Assembly (NCBI RefSeq): GCF_001584325.1
Contig: NZ_LSAZ01000015.1
Location: forward strand, 89,141-153,140
Source: Bacillus nakamurai
GTDB taxonomy: Bacteria > Bacillota > Bacilli > Bacillales > Bacillaceae
Length of the DNA: 64,000 nucleotides
Direction of reading: 5' to 3'
Part shown: positions 9,019-16,869 of the stretch, piece by piece
Layout: every line of letters begins with the position of its first letter
How positions within the stretch are numbered: the stretch's first letter is position 1
Program-made: the position numbers and the translations under genes
Notes under the pieces: model-generated
The model's input: only the letters and a program-made list of their open reading frames with translations
Databases searched by the model: none
Told to the model about the DNA's origin: nothing

Positions 9019-9369
9019 ATGAGCGGTCAAATGTTTAAAGTAGAAATCGTTACGCGTCCGGCAAAGTTTGAGACACTGAAGCAGGAACTGGGTAAAATCG
9101 GAGTCACATCGCTGACTTTCTCCAACGTACACGGCTGCGGCCTTCAAAAAGCGCACACTGAGCTGTACCGCGGGGTCAAAATCGAAAGCAATGTATATGA
9201 GCGTCTGAAAGTGGAAATCGTCGTCAGCAAGGTACCCGTCGATCAAGTGATAGAAACAGCGAAAAAAGTACTCAAAACGGGACAACCCGGTGACGGCAAA
9301 ATATTCGTTTACGAAATTGGAAACACGATTAATATCCGCACCGGAGAAGAAGGCCCCCAAGCTTTATAA
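9019..9369 (+). CDS. glnK: PII signalling protein GlnK/NrgB
   Basis: A 116-residue PII protein. The N-terminal beta strand (KVEIVTRPAKFETLKQEL), the T-loop region (HGCGLQKAHTELYRGVKIES) and the C-terminal strand ending in IRTGEEG are all recognisable. It binds AmtB and, in B. subtilis, TnrA, linking ammonium transport to nitrogen control. Start ATG follows GTGAGGAGTGAC. Second gene of the amtB operon, ending at a terminator. Confidence 0.96.
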   Translation: MSGQMFKVEIVTRPAKFETLKQELGKIGVTSLTFSNVHGCGLQKAHTELYRGVKIESNVYERLKVEIVVSKVPVDQVIETAKKVLKTGQPGDGKIFVYEIGNTINIRTGEEGPQAL

Positions 9370-9377
9370 CGATACAC

Positions 9378-9413
9378 AACGCCCGAAGATGGAATATCCC
9401 GGGCGTCTTTTTA
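9378..9413 (+). terminator. Terminator after glnK
   Basis: Arms ACGCCCG and CGGGCGT around an A-rich loop, followed by CTTTTT. Confidence 0.8.
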
Positions 9414-9422
9414 CGGGCTTTA

Positions 9423-10577
9423 TCAGAACGAAGAAACCTTTTTTTCATGAGAAACCGGGCGCTTGTGCCGTACGGTTTGTTTTTTTGCATATGTACTGAT
9501 ATTGACCAGTATTCCGCACAAAAACAGCGTCATAATTAATGAGGAACCGCCGTAGCTGATAAACGGCAGCGGTACGCCCGTTACCGGGAGAAGCCCGCTC
9601 ATCGCTCCCAGGTTCAATACAACTTGAAACATTAATTGAAACGTGATGCCGATGGCAAGAAGCTTACCGAACGGATCCGCCGCCCGGACGGCCGTTTTCA
9701 CGCCAAGAAGCATAAACGCAAAGTATAAACCGAGGACGATCAGCACACCGAATATGCCCAGCTCCTCAGAAATAACGGCCATAATAAAGTCAGTATGCGC
9801 CTCAGGCAGAAAATTCATTTTCTCCACGCTGTTCCCAAGCCCTCTTCCGAAAAACCCTCCGCCGGAAATGGCGAAATAGGATTGGATCAATTGGTAGCCG
9901 TCTCCATTCGGATCAGCGAACGGATTTGTAAAGGAAACGAGACGCTTCACACGGTACGAAGCCGAAAATGCGAGATACACGACGCCCGACACCGCCGTGG
10001 CGCCGAGCACGAGCAGATGGCGTTTTTTCAGTCCGGCACACAATAAAATAGCCCCGCAAGCCGCCAATATTAAAGAAGCCGTCCCTAAATCAGGCTCTGC
10101 CAATGTCAGCAGAAAAGCTGTCCCTAAAATCAGTAAAGGCGGCAAAACCCCTTTAACAAATTGATGGATATACGGCTGCTTTTTCGTATAAATCGCAGCG
10201 AAATAGAGAATCATGGCGATCTTAGCCAATTCAGAAGGCTGAACGACAAGCGAGCCCGCGCCTAACCACCTGCGTGAAAAATTCCGCTCCAGTCCGATCC
10301 CCGGTATTAATACGAGCAGCAATAGAAGCAGCGACCCGACCACAAACAGAGGCACGAGCCGCGCATATTTCTTATAAGGCAGGCAGGCGGCGAAAACAAA
10401 TAAACATAATCCGATCAGTAATGAGGTTCTTTGTTTATGGTAAAAATAGGTTGGGTCCCCGTATCGCTGAGACCCGATGACATCACTGGCGCTGTACACC
10501 ATAACCAAGCCGAATCCGCAAAGCAGCAGTATCATGAACACCAGCAGCAGATCGGCGTTTTTCAAACGTTTCAGCAA
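9423..10577 (-). CDS. SEDS-family peptidoglycan polymerase (FtsW/RodA/SpoVE type)
   Basis: A 384-residue ten-helix SEDS protein. Signature stretches are present: SRRWLG (101-106), PSELAK (114-119), AEPDLGTASLIL near 160, the loop HTDF with the catalytic-type Asp 263 and ISYGGSS near 340. SEDS proteins polymerise lipid II glycan chains with a partner class B PBP; no PBP gene is adjacent. It starts at TTG 10577 behind AAGGAG. I do not recall an ftsW, rodA or spoVE gene at this place in B. subtilis, so it is probably an additional paralogue. An ECF-type promoter lies upstream, and bcrC is divergent, suggesting an envelope-stress role. Confidence 0.85.
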   Translation of the reverse strand: MLKRLKNADLLLVFMILLLCGFGLVMVYSASDVIGSQRYGDPTYFYHKQRTSLLIGLCLFVFAACLPYKKYARLVPLFVVGSLLLLLLVLIPGIGLERNFSRRWLGAGSLVVQPSELAKIAMILYFAAIYTKKQPYIHQFVKGVLPPLLILGTAFLLTLAEPDLGTASLILAACGAILLCAGLKKRHLLVLGATAVSGVVYLAFSASYRVKRLVSFTNPFADPNGDGYQLIQSYFAISGGGFFGRGLGNSVEKMNFLPEAHTDFIMAVISEELGIFGVLIVLGLYFAFMLLGVKTAVRAADPFGKLLAIGITFQLMFQVVLNLGAMSGLLPVTGVPLPFISYGGSSLIMTLFLCGILVNISTYAKKQTVRHKRPVSHEKKVSSF

Positions 10578-10616
10578 CGGACAAAACTCCTTCGGCTATT
10601 CTTTTCCCGCATACTT

Positions 10617-10643
10617 GACGCATAGTAATACAGACTCGTTTCA
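10617..10643 (-). promoter_or_regulatory. Candidate ECF (sigma-M/W/X) promoter of the SEDS gene
   Basis: Minus-strand TGAAAC (10643-10638), a 17-base spacer and CGTC (10620-10617) match the envelope-stress ECF consensus TGAAAC-N16/17-CGTC. It stands about 40 bases before the TTG start of the SEDS gene. Confidence 0.6.
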
Positions 10644-10741
10644 TTATGTTTACTTTTTTATGATTATTTTTAATACCAATTGTGTCTCATAGAAAAAAGC
10701 ATTACACTGTTTATATAAAATAATGATAAAAGGTGATATCT

Positions 10742-11317
10742 GTGAATTATGAACTATTTAAAGCAATCCATGGTTTGTCCCATCATAGTGCCATTCTCGA
10801 CTCGATTATGGTATTTATTACGGAATATTCGATTTACGCCTACGCCCTCTTCCTGCTGGCCATGTGGCTGTTCGGAAGCACAAAAGGCCGGCAAAACGCC
10901 TTATATGCAGGCTTTACGGGCGTTGCGGCACTTATTGTCAACTATATTATTTCAAAAATCTATTACGAGCCGCGCCCCTTCGTCGAGCATACGGTTCATA
11001 CACTGATTCCCCATGCCGCAGACGCTTCATTTCCGAGTGACCATACGACAGGCGCATTGGCCATCTCAATTGCGATTTTGTTCCGAAACAAAAAGCTCGG
11101 CTGGCCGCTTGTCATTTTCGGCCTTTTGACCGGCTTCTCAAGAATTTGGGTCGGCCACCATTATCCGATTGATGTGCTCGGAAGCATCATTGTGGCAATC
11201 ATTGTCGGGTTCCTGCTGTACAGATTTTCAAATGTGCTTCGCCCTCTTGTCGATCTTATCGTGCGAATCTACGAAAGTATCGTTCATAAAAGCAAATCAA
11301 CAAACCATAACGTATAA
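10742..11317 (+). CDS. bcrC: Undecaprenyl-diphosphatase BcrC (PAP2 family)
   Basis: A 191-residue membrane phosphatase that recycles undecaprenyl pyrophosphate and gives bacitracin resistance. The three PAP2 motifs are present: YYEPRPF near residue 75, PSDHTTGAL near 97 and SRIWVGHHYPIDV near 135. The frame opens at GTG 10733, but AAAGGTGA is correctly spaced from GTG 10742, which gives MNYELFKAIHGLSHH, the expected N-terminus. It is divergent from the SEDS gene, which works in the same lipid II cycle. Confidence 0.95.
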   Translation: MNYELFKAIHGLSHHSAILDSIMVFITEYSIYAYALFLLAMWLFGSTKGRQNALYAGFTGVAALIVNYIISKIYYEPRPFVEHTVHTLIPHAADASFPSDHTTGALAISIAILFRNKKLGWPLVIFGLLTGFSRIWVGHHYPIDVLGSIIVAIIVGFLLYRFSNVLRPLVDLIVRIYESIVHKSKSTNHNV

Positions 11318-11319
11318 AC

Positions 11320-11356
11320 GAAAGCCGGTGTCTGCCATAGACTACCGGCTTTCATA
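11320..11356 (+). terminator. Terminator after bcrC (overlaps convergent ywnJ end)
   Basis: Arms GAAAGCCGG and CCGGCTTTC separated by 16 bases. The poly-T tract is short, so strength is uncertain; the right arm lies within the 3' end of ywnJ. Confidence 0.6.
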
Positions 11357-11773
11357 TTTATCAGAGGCAGAATGCTTTCTTCTTTTTGCAGCCGCATACA
11401 GGAAATAGAACGCGGCAATGCCGATGCTGTCGATCAGCACATCGCGCAAGGCTCCATTTCTGCCGAAATACAGCTGGACGATTTCTGTCAGAAAGGCAAA
11501 GGCCAGCGCACCGAGCACCGCCCTCTTCACATGCCTCCGCTGTCTGAAAAACAAATAGGCCAGCACAAAAAATGAAAAAGCGTGCCCGAGCTTTTGAACC
11601 GCGGCTTCGGGTATGGCGAGCTCGGCCAGATCAACGGAAAAGAAGCCGGCTGCATCCGGGTGCGGTGTAAAGCGGAATGCCACCGTCTGCGACACTGCCA
11701 TATCGTGAAAGCTTTCAGTTAATGTTGAGATTAAAAGAAAGATCAGCCACCCCGCCAGCAAACATTTATTCAT
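11342..11773 (-). CDS. ywnJ: VanZ-like membrane protein YwnJ
   Basis: A 143-residue protein with about four hydrophobic segments and the VanZ-family layout. LGHAFSFFVLAYLFFR near residue 62, FLTEIVQLYFGRNGALRDVLIDSIG near 94 and the basic tail fit that family; the Glu-Gln and Arg-Asp pair are typical conserved positions. Function is unknown: VanZ itself confers low-level teicoplanin resistance by an unclear route. It is monocistronic between bcrC and spoIIQ. Confidence 0.82.
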   Translation of the reverse strand: MNKCLLAGWLIFLLISTLTESFHDMAVSQTVAFRFTPHPDAAGFFSVDLAELAIPEAAVQKLGHAFSFFVLAYLFFRQRRHVKRAVLGALAFAFLTEIVQLYFGRNGALRDVLIDSIGIAAFYFLYAAAKRRKHSASDKYESR

Positions 11774-11833
11774 TCAGCATCTCCTTTTCCTGTCAATTGG
11801 TTTCTATTCGTATAAAGGCACTTATAAGTGATG

Positions 11834-11865
11834 AAAAGCGCCTATCTGAGCTGATAGGCGCTTTC
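11834..11865 (-). terminator. Terminator after spoIIQ
   Basis: Perfect 12-base arms (AAAGCGCCTATC and its complement) around a 6-base loop, followed on the minus strand by TTTCATC. Confidence 0.85.
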
Positions 11866-11883
11866 GCATGAAGATTGGCTCGA

Positions 11884-12741
11884 TTATTTCGATGACCCGT
11901 CTTCTTTTAGATCTGTTTTGTCTTTTGAGCCATCCTGTTTCTCACCGGATTTTTCTTCAGTTTCTTTTTTAGGCGTAACGTCTTTTTTCTCAGAAGACTG
12001 CTGAATGGAACCTTCTGTTTCTTCTGTAACAGCGTTTTTCTCTTCAGCCGCGGCTTTTTCAATTGATGTGACCGGTTTGTCCATAAAATTCAGCGGGTTC
12101 ATAGCCAAGCCGTCTTTACGGATTTCAAAGTGCACGTGATTGCCGCTTTCTTCACTGTAAAGGTTTTTGCCTGATTTTCCAATGACTTGATTTTGCTTGA
12201 CCTTGTCGCCTTGTTCGACACCGACTTCAGAAAGAGATTGATATACGGTGGACAGGCCGTCTGAATGTTCAATTTCAACCACATATCCAAGCACCGGATC
12301 TTTAGCAGCTTTGACAACCGTACCGCTCAGAGAAGCGGAAACATCAAATGCTTTCCCGTCTTTCTCAGCTAAGTCAATTCCTTTACTTAGGCTGTACGTG
12401 TTATTATAGTTAACGAGTGCTGCTTCTTTTTCTTCTTTTGCGGCATCAGTTTCATAAAACTTTTTCACAACAGAAACATTTTCAGAATGAGCAGCCGGCA
12501 TTGCGACATTTTCCATTGGCTTGCCTACTTCGACGGCATCGTCTTTGCCGCTGTCATACGCGGAGTTTCCGCCGTTGTTCGTCAGATTGTCCTTTACATC
12601 GTTTGAAACGGATTGATACCAAAGGACAGCTGTTAAAATGACGGCCGCACTGACTAAGTAAATTGCAGGGAATATCCAGCGTTTGCGAAAGAACCGCTGA
12701 AGTTTTTTGACTTGAGAAGTTTTCTTTTCTTCCTCTCTCAT
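11884..12741 (-). CDS. spoIIQ: Stage II sporulation protein SpoIIQ
   Basis: A 285-residue forespore membrane protein with one N-terminal membrane helix (residues about 22-43) and a LytM/M23 fold outside. It zips to mother-cell SpoIIIAH during engulfment and forms the feeding channel. The M23 motif NHVHFEIRKDG is kept near residue 206, but the first metal histidine is replaced (SKGIDL where active enzymes have HxGxD), so it should not be an active endopeptidase. The C-terminal 60 residues are a charged, low-complexity Lys/Glu tail. Start ATG follows GAGGTGATG; a sigma-F promoter lies just upstream. Confidence 0.96.
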   Translation of the reverse strand: MREEEKKTSQVKKLQRFFRKRWIFPAIYLVSAAVILTAVLWYQSVSNDVKDNLTNNGGNSAYDSGKDDAVEVGKPMENVAMPAAHSENVSVVKKFYETDAAKEEKEAALVNYNNTYSLSKGIDLAEKDGKAFDVSASLSGTVVKAAKDPVLGYVVEIEHSDGLSTVYQSLSEVGVEQGDKVKQNQVIGKSGKNLYSEESGNHVHFEIRKDGLAMNPLNFMDKPVTSIEKAAAEEKNAVTEETEGSIQQSSEKKDVTPKKETEEKSGEKQDGSKDKTDLKEDGSSK

Positions 12742-12760
12742 TGTTTCATCACCTCAGCAA

Positions 12761-12790
12761 CATTCTGAACACTTTTCTGAAAATATATAC
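12761..12790 (-). promoter_or_regulatory. Sigma-F promoter of spoIIQ
   Basis: Minus-strand GTATA (12790-12786), a 15-base spacer and GTTCAGAATG (12770-12761) fit the sigma-F consensus GYATA-N15-GGNNANANTN with one mismatch. Confidence 0.8.
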
Positions 12791-12865
12791 ACATCTTAAA
12801 AAAACTTTTTGGAAATAGTATGTGCAGATATTTTTTTATTATGTAAAAGAATTTGAAGGGAGAGC

Positions 12866-13372
12866 TTGAATAAAATGAATTTGACCCTGCGCAGGGCCGT
12901 AATGGAAGATTTAGATGCGGTTGTGGCCATATACAACTCGACGATTGCCTCACGAATGGTAACAGCTGATACCGAAGAAGTAACGGCTGAAGACCGGATG
13001 GATTGGTTTTTGCAGCACACAGACCAGCGCCCCCTGTTAGTCGCTGAAGATGAGAACGGCAGCATGGCAGCATGGATCAGCTTTGAAACATTTTACGGCC
13101 GTCCCGCCTACGAGAAAACCGCTGAAATCAGCATCTATCTCCATGAGAATTGCCGGGGCAAAGGCGCCGGAAGCTTTCTTCTGCAAGAAGCGCTCCGCAT
13201 CGCTCCTGAAATCGGCATTCGGAATGTCATGGCATTTATTTTCGGGCATAATGTACCGAGCATCAAGCTGTTTGAAAAATTCGGCTTTACCCAATGGGGC
13301 GTACTCCCGGGCATTGCCGAAATGGACGGAAAGCGATATGATTTGAACATTTTAGGGAGAGTGCTGTCATGA
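12866..13372 (+). CDS. ywnH: GNAT N-acetyltransferase YwnH (phosphinothricin type)
   Basis: A 168-residue GNAT acetyltransferase of the phosphinothricin/methionine-sulfone group. The acetyl-CoA loop is ENCRGKGAGSFLLQEAL near residue 93; SRMVTADTEEVTAEDRMDWF near 30 and AWISFETFYGRPAY near 68 are typical of this group. TTG 12866 follows AAGGGAG closely and is preferred; ATG 12875 is also in frame. The stop overlaps the next start by four bases, so ywnH and ywnG are coupled. Confidence 0.87.
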   Translation: MNKMNLTLRRAVMEDLDAVVAIYNSTIASRMVTADTEEVTAEDRMDWFLQHTDQRPLLVAEDENGSMAAWISFETFYGRPAYEKTAEISIYLHENCRGKGAGSFLLQEALRIAPEIGIRNVMAFIFGHNVPSIKLFEKFGFTQWGVLPGIAEMDGKRYDLNILGRVLS

Positions 13373-13821
13373 TCAGTATCGATAAAGAGAAAGAAGAAGG
13401 CAAGCAGCAGAACAAAAAGGCCCGTTCCCTTGCCGACATTGCGAAATGGGGAAAGATTACCGGTGTGCTGCTTATTATTGCAGGCTCCCTTTCCGCTTTA
13501 ACAGCTTTAATCACCGTACTCGGCGCCATCCCCGGTGTGCTGCTCATCATTTCCGGCGTGATGCTGCTGCGCTCGGCGAAAGCGGCTGCCAGTCTTCAGA
13601 ACGGCCTCGAGGAGGATGCTGAAGAAAACATGCTTGACAATTACGCTTCATTTATCAAAATGCAGTTTTTTTACGCAGCGGCGAGCATTGCCGCGGGGAT
13701 TATCGGTTTTATTTTAATGATCATTGTCTTCGTCATTATCGGTATTTCCGCTTATTACAGCACCGATGCCAATGATTCGCCGGATTCTTATTATTACGAG
13801 AACAACCCGTTGTTTGAATAA
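13369..13821 (+). CDS. ywnG: Small membrane protein YwnG (YwnC paralogue)
   Basis: A 150-residue protein with a charged N-terminus, two close hydrophobic segments (about 30-65) and another near 100-125. The block IAKWGKITGVLLIIAG, then LGAIPGVLLIISGVMLLRSAK, is clearly related to the ywnC product 3.5 kb away, and both have ENMLD-YA--I/VKMQ after it. Function unknown. Translationally coupled to ywnH (ATGA overlap). It ends at a bidirectional terminator shared with ywnF. Confidence 0.78.
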   Translation: MISIDKEKEEGKQQNKKARSLADIAKWGKITGVLLIIAGSLSALTALITVLGAIPGVLLIISGVMLLRSAKAAASLQNGLEEDAEENMLDNYASFIKMQFFYAAASIAAGIIGFILMIIVFVIIGISAYYSTDANDSPDSYYYENNPLFE

Positions 13822-13854
13822 AAAAAGAGCTGATCCCGCATCAGCTCTTTTTTA
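13820..13854. terminator. Bidirectional terminator between ywnG and ywnF
   Basis: Arms AAAAGAGCTGAT and ATCAGCTCTTTT around CCCGC, with A- and T-runs on both sides. Confidence 0.87.
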
Positions 13855-14289
13855 ATACAGCATTTCCTTTTTCCGGTCTTCTTCCGTTAAAAACTCAATA
13901 AAGCTCTTCATTGCAGACGGCTCCTCGGCGATTAATCGGGTATACGCGTTTTTCCGCTCTTCAGACAAAATGTCGCTCTTCTTTATCCTGTTCAGCATGT
14001 AGAGCCGGATCGTTTTCTGTATCTGTTTATGCTGATAGCCGGCTTCTTTAAAAAACGCCAGCCCCAATGCCGCCAAGAATGCAAAAATGCCTGCCGATAT
14101 GAAAGCTCCTCTGCCCGCAGGGGCCAGAAACAGCACCGACGCCAAATGAAATAGAGAAAAGGCGGCGAGCGGGAATGCGAGGAAACGGTAAATGATGCTT
14201 TTTTTCATCAGAGGCGCTATGACGGTTTGCATCTTTTGAATTTCTTTTTTGATAAAACCCGGCAACTGTTCTGCGTGCTCAAGCTTCAT
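13852..14289 (-). CDS. ywnF: Two-helix membrane protein YwnF
   Basis: A 145-residue protein of the YwnF (DUF5392-like) group. It has two central hydrophobic segments (about residues 33-55 and 63-82) between amphipathic, charged flanks (FIKKEIQKMQ before, RLYMLNRIKKSDILSEERK after). No catalytic motif is visible and the function is unknown. Start ATG follows GGGGGAGAGGGT. Divergent from clsB. Confidence 0.75.
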   Translation of the reverse strand: MKLEHAEQLPGFIKKEIQKMQTVIAPLMKKSIIYRFLAFPLAAFSLFHLASVLFLAPAGRGAFISAGIFAFLAALGLAFFKEAGYQHKQIQKTIRLYMLNRIKKSDILSEERKNAYTRLIAEEPSAMKSFIEFLTEEDRKKEMLY

Positions 14290-14507
14290 ACCCTCTCCCC
14301 CTTGCTGTCATATGTCTTCTTTTTCATATATGCTTATTTTAACGCAGCTGGAACTTCCTTTGAAAGAAAACTGCACTGATCTTTGTCTTCGCCTCTTTAT
14401 TCTTTCAAAATGCCAATGTTATAATTTGAAATGGGAATCAGATTGCTGCACTTGTCGGAATACTAATGGGCACAGTCTTGATAAATATGATATAGCGGGG
14501 TTGCAAA

Positions 14508-15956
14508 GTGAGCATTTCATTTATTCTTTTCGGATTTTTTTTCGTTTTAAATATACTTTTGGGCGTGATCATGATCTTTAAAGAAAGACGCGATGCCAGT
14601 GCTTCATGGGCTTGGCTGCTTGTACTTTTTTTTATTCCCATATTAGGCTTTATTTTATACCTGTTATTCGGCCATAATCTCAGACGCAAGCACCTGTTTC
14701 AGTGGGAGGACCGCAAAAAGATCGGGATTGAAAAGCTGCTCAAATTCCAGCTCAAAGATCTGAAGTCGAGGCAGTTTCAATTTAACAACCGGGCGACTGT
14801 GGATAATCAGGATCTCATCTATATGCTTGTCATGAACAACCACGCCGTATTTACAGAGGACAATTCAGTAGAGATTTTAACCGACGGGCGCGATAAGTTT
14901 AAACGCCTAATGAAGGACATTTCCAACGCCAAAGATCACATTCACCTCCAATATTATATTTACAAAGGTGATGAATTAGGAAAAAAAGTGCGCGATGCCT
15001 TAGTGAAGAAAGCAAAGGAAGGCGTAAAGGTCAGAGTTTTATATGATGAACTCGGTTCAAGATCACTCAGAAAAAAGTTTTTCAAACCGCTGCAGGACGC
15101 GGGCGGCCATGTGGAAGTCTTCTTTCCTTCCAGGCTCCGGCCGATTAATTTACGGCTTAATTACCGCAATCACCGCAAGCTTGTCATTATCGACGGTGAA
15201 ACAGGTTATGTCGGCGGCTTTAACGTCGGAGATGAATATCTCGGACTGAACCCGAAATTCGGCTATTGGCGTGATACGCATCTCAGGATACAAGGCACGG
15301 CAGTTCATGCGACCCAGACACGGTTTATCCTCGACTGGAACCAGGCCTCCCATCACCATACGCTCACATACGTACCGAATCATTTTCCGGAAAGCGAGCC
15401 GAAAGGCAACGTGGGAATGCAGATTGTCACAAGCGGGCCGGATTCAGAGTGGGAACAGATTAAAAACGGCTATATTAAGATGATTTCAACAGCCAAACGG
15501 TCGATTCTGATTCAAACGCCTTACTTTATACCCGATTCAAGTCTTTTGGACGCTCTCAGAATCGCTTGCCTGTCCGGCATCGACGTGAAGATTATGATTC
15601 CGAATAAGCCGGATCACGCGTTCGTTTACTGGGCGACCTTGTCTTATATCGGAGATCTGTTAAAAGCCGGGGCTTCGGTCTATATTTACGATAACGGCTT
15701 TATTCACGCGAAGACGATTGTCGTCGATGATGAAACGGCTTCGGTCGGGACGGCCAATATCGACGTCAGAAGCTTCAGGCTGAACTTTGAGGTCAATGCC
15801 TTTATTTACGATGTCACCATCGCGAAAAAGCTCATCTCCTCATTTAAAGAGGATTTGCTCGTCTCAAGAAAATACACATATGAAGAGTATCAGGAGCGCT
15901 CGTTATGGATCCGCATCAAAGAATCGATTTCAAGGCTTTTGTCTCCGATTTTGTAA
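14508..15956 (+). CDS. clsB: Cardiolipin synthase ClsB (YwnE)
   Basis: A 482-residue phospholipase-D-type cardiolipin synthase that condenses two phosphatidylglycerol molecules at the membrane. Two N-terminal hydrophobic helices (1-60) are followed by two HKD motifs: NYRNHRKLVIIDGETGYVGG near residue 220 and GFIHAKTIVVDDETASVGTAN near 400. Length is normal. The start is GTG 14508 behind a modest AGCGGGG. In B. subtilis this is the main cardiolipin synthase during growth and sporulation. Confidence 0.95.
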   Translation: MSISFILFGFFFVLNILLGVIMIFKERRDASASWAWLLVLFFIPILGFILYLLFGHNLRRKHLFQWEDRKKIGIEKLLKFQLKDLKSRQFQFNNRATVDNQDLIYMLVMNNHAVFTEDNSVEILTDGRDKFKRLMKDISNAKDHIHLQYYIYKGDELGKKVRDALVKKAKEGVKVRVLYDELGSRSLRKKFFKPLQDAGGHVEVFFPSRLRPINLRLNYRNHRKLVIIDGETGYVGGFNVGDEYLGLNPKFGYWRDTHLRIQGTAVHATQTRFILDWNQASHHHTLTYVPNHFPESEPKGNVGMQIVTSGPDSEWEQIKNGYIKMISTAKRSILIQTPYFIPDSSLLDALRIACLSGIDVKIMIPNKPDHAFVYWATLSYIGDLLKAGASVYIYDNGFIHAKTIVVDDETASVGTANIDVRSFRLNFEVNAFIYDVTIAKKLISSFKEDLLVSRKYTYEEYQERSLWIRIKESISRLLSPIL

Positions 15957-15984
15957 TTCCCGGGGTTACGCCCGGGAATTTTCA
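15955..15984. terminator. Terminator between clsB and mta, overlapping the mta stop
   Basis: Arms AATTCCCGG and CCGGGAATT around GGTTACGC, with T-rich sequence on the plus side. The right arm contains the last codons and stop of the convergent mta gene. Confidence 0.8.
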
Positions 15985-16730
15985 TTTTCGCAATATACGA
16001 TAATCGCTTCTCGCAAAAAGGCTGCGAGCCCTTTTCCGTATCGGTCAATGTTCTCCGTAAATCGCTGATCGGCCGTATATAAATCGCCTAATCCCCTGAA
16101 GATGTCAGGCTTGCATTCATAAAAATAGGTGCTGATGTGGTTTCTGAAATCGTCGATTGCCTCTTGTACTTCGGCGTCGCCCGGCCCTTTTTCCATATTC
16201 TTTGCGATGCGTTCATAAATGGCGCCCCATTCTGACATCACGGTGCTCCAATCTTCTTTTGTATAGGCGGCCGTTTTTTTCTCCGTTTGGTCTGTCATAT
16301 CTTTTCCGTACAGCGCTCTCGCTTCGTCTGCATATTTCGTTTGGTGCTCTTTAATTTCTTTCATGCTGAGTCCTGCAAATAACTCCCGTTCCTTCATTTC
16401 CGCTCCTCCTTCTATGGAAGCGATGGTTTTATCCACCGTTTCAATCATTCGGTCAATTCTCTGCCTTTTATTCAGCAGAATGTCTTTTTGGCTTTCGAGC
16501 GTGGCCTTCCAAAGCCGGATGATCCAGCATATTTTTAATATCCTCAGCCGGAAGCCGATTTCTTTAAAAAATAATATGTGCTGCAGCCGCTCAAGACACG
16601 CATCACTATACAGGCGGTATCCCGCTTCAGACACTTCTTTCGGCGCAAGCAGCCCGATAAGATCATAGTGGTGGAGCGCCCTCACGCTGACTCCCGACAT
16701 ATCGGCCACTTGTTTGACTTGATACAGCAT
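15966..16730 (-). CDS. mta: MerR/TipAL-type multidrug regulator Mta, with a garbled segment
   Basis: A 254-residue MerR activator with a winged helix (YQVKQVADMSGVSVRALHHYD), a coiled-coil dimer helix and a C-terminal TipAS-type drug-binding domain (ELFAGLSMKEI onward). Mta activates multidrug transporter genes and its own promoter. Residues about 62-76 read RLRILKICWIIRLWKATL, but the minus-one frame reads DIKNMLDHPALEG, the normal family sequence. Thus one base appears lost near 16543 and the frame is restored near 16504, leaving the ORF open with about 13 wrong residues between wing and dimer helix. This may impair DNA-activating function, or be a sequencing error. Confidence 0.85.
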   Translation of the reverse strand: MLYQVKQVADMSGVSVRALHHYDLIGLLAPKEVSEAGYRLYSDACLERLQHILFFKEIGFRLRILKICWIIRLWKATLESQKDILLNKRQRIDRMIETVDKTIASIEGGAEMKERELFAGLSMKEIKEHQTKYADEARALYGKDMTDQTEKKTAAYTKEDWSTVMSEWGAIYERIAKNMEKGPGDAEVQEAIDDFRNHISTYFYECKPDIFRGLGDLYTADQRFTENIDRYGKGLAAFLREAIIVYCENENSRA

Positions 16731-16750
16731 GTCATCACCTCCATAATGGA

Positions 16751-16781
16751 ATCGTAAACGATAACGTTACGTCAGAGTCAA
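16751..16781 (-). promoter_or_regulatory. MerR-type autoregulated promoter of mta (19-base spacer)
   Basis: Minus-strand TTGACT (16781-16776) and TACGAT (16756-16751) are separated by 19 bases. The long spacer is typical of promoters twisted into shape by MerR proteins, and the spacer sequence CTGACGTAACGTTATCG contains the palindrome TAACGTTA. It resembles the known TipAL/Mta class of sites. Confidence 0.75.
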
Positions 16782-16869
16782 TCATAAAAACACATTTTTA
16801 TATTCAAAAGACTGCCCGAATAGTGTATAAATGAAAAGTAAGTATTTTTTTGTAAAGGAGTGCCGTGTT

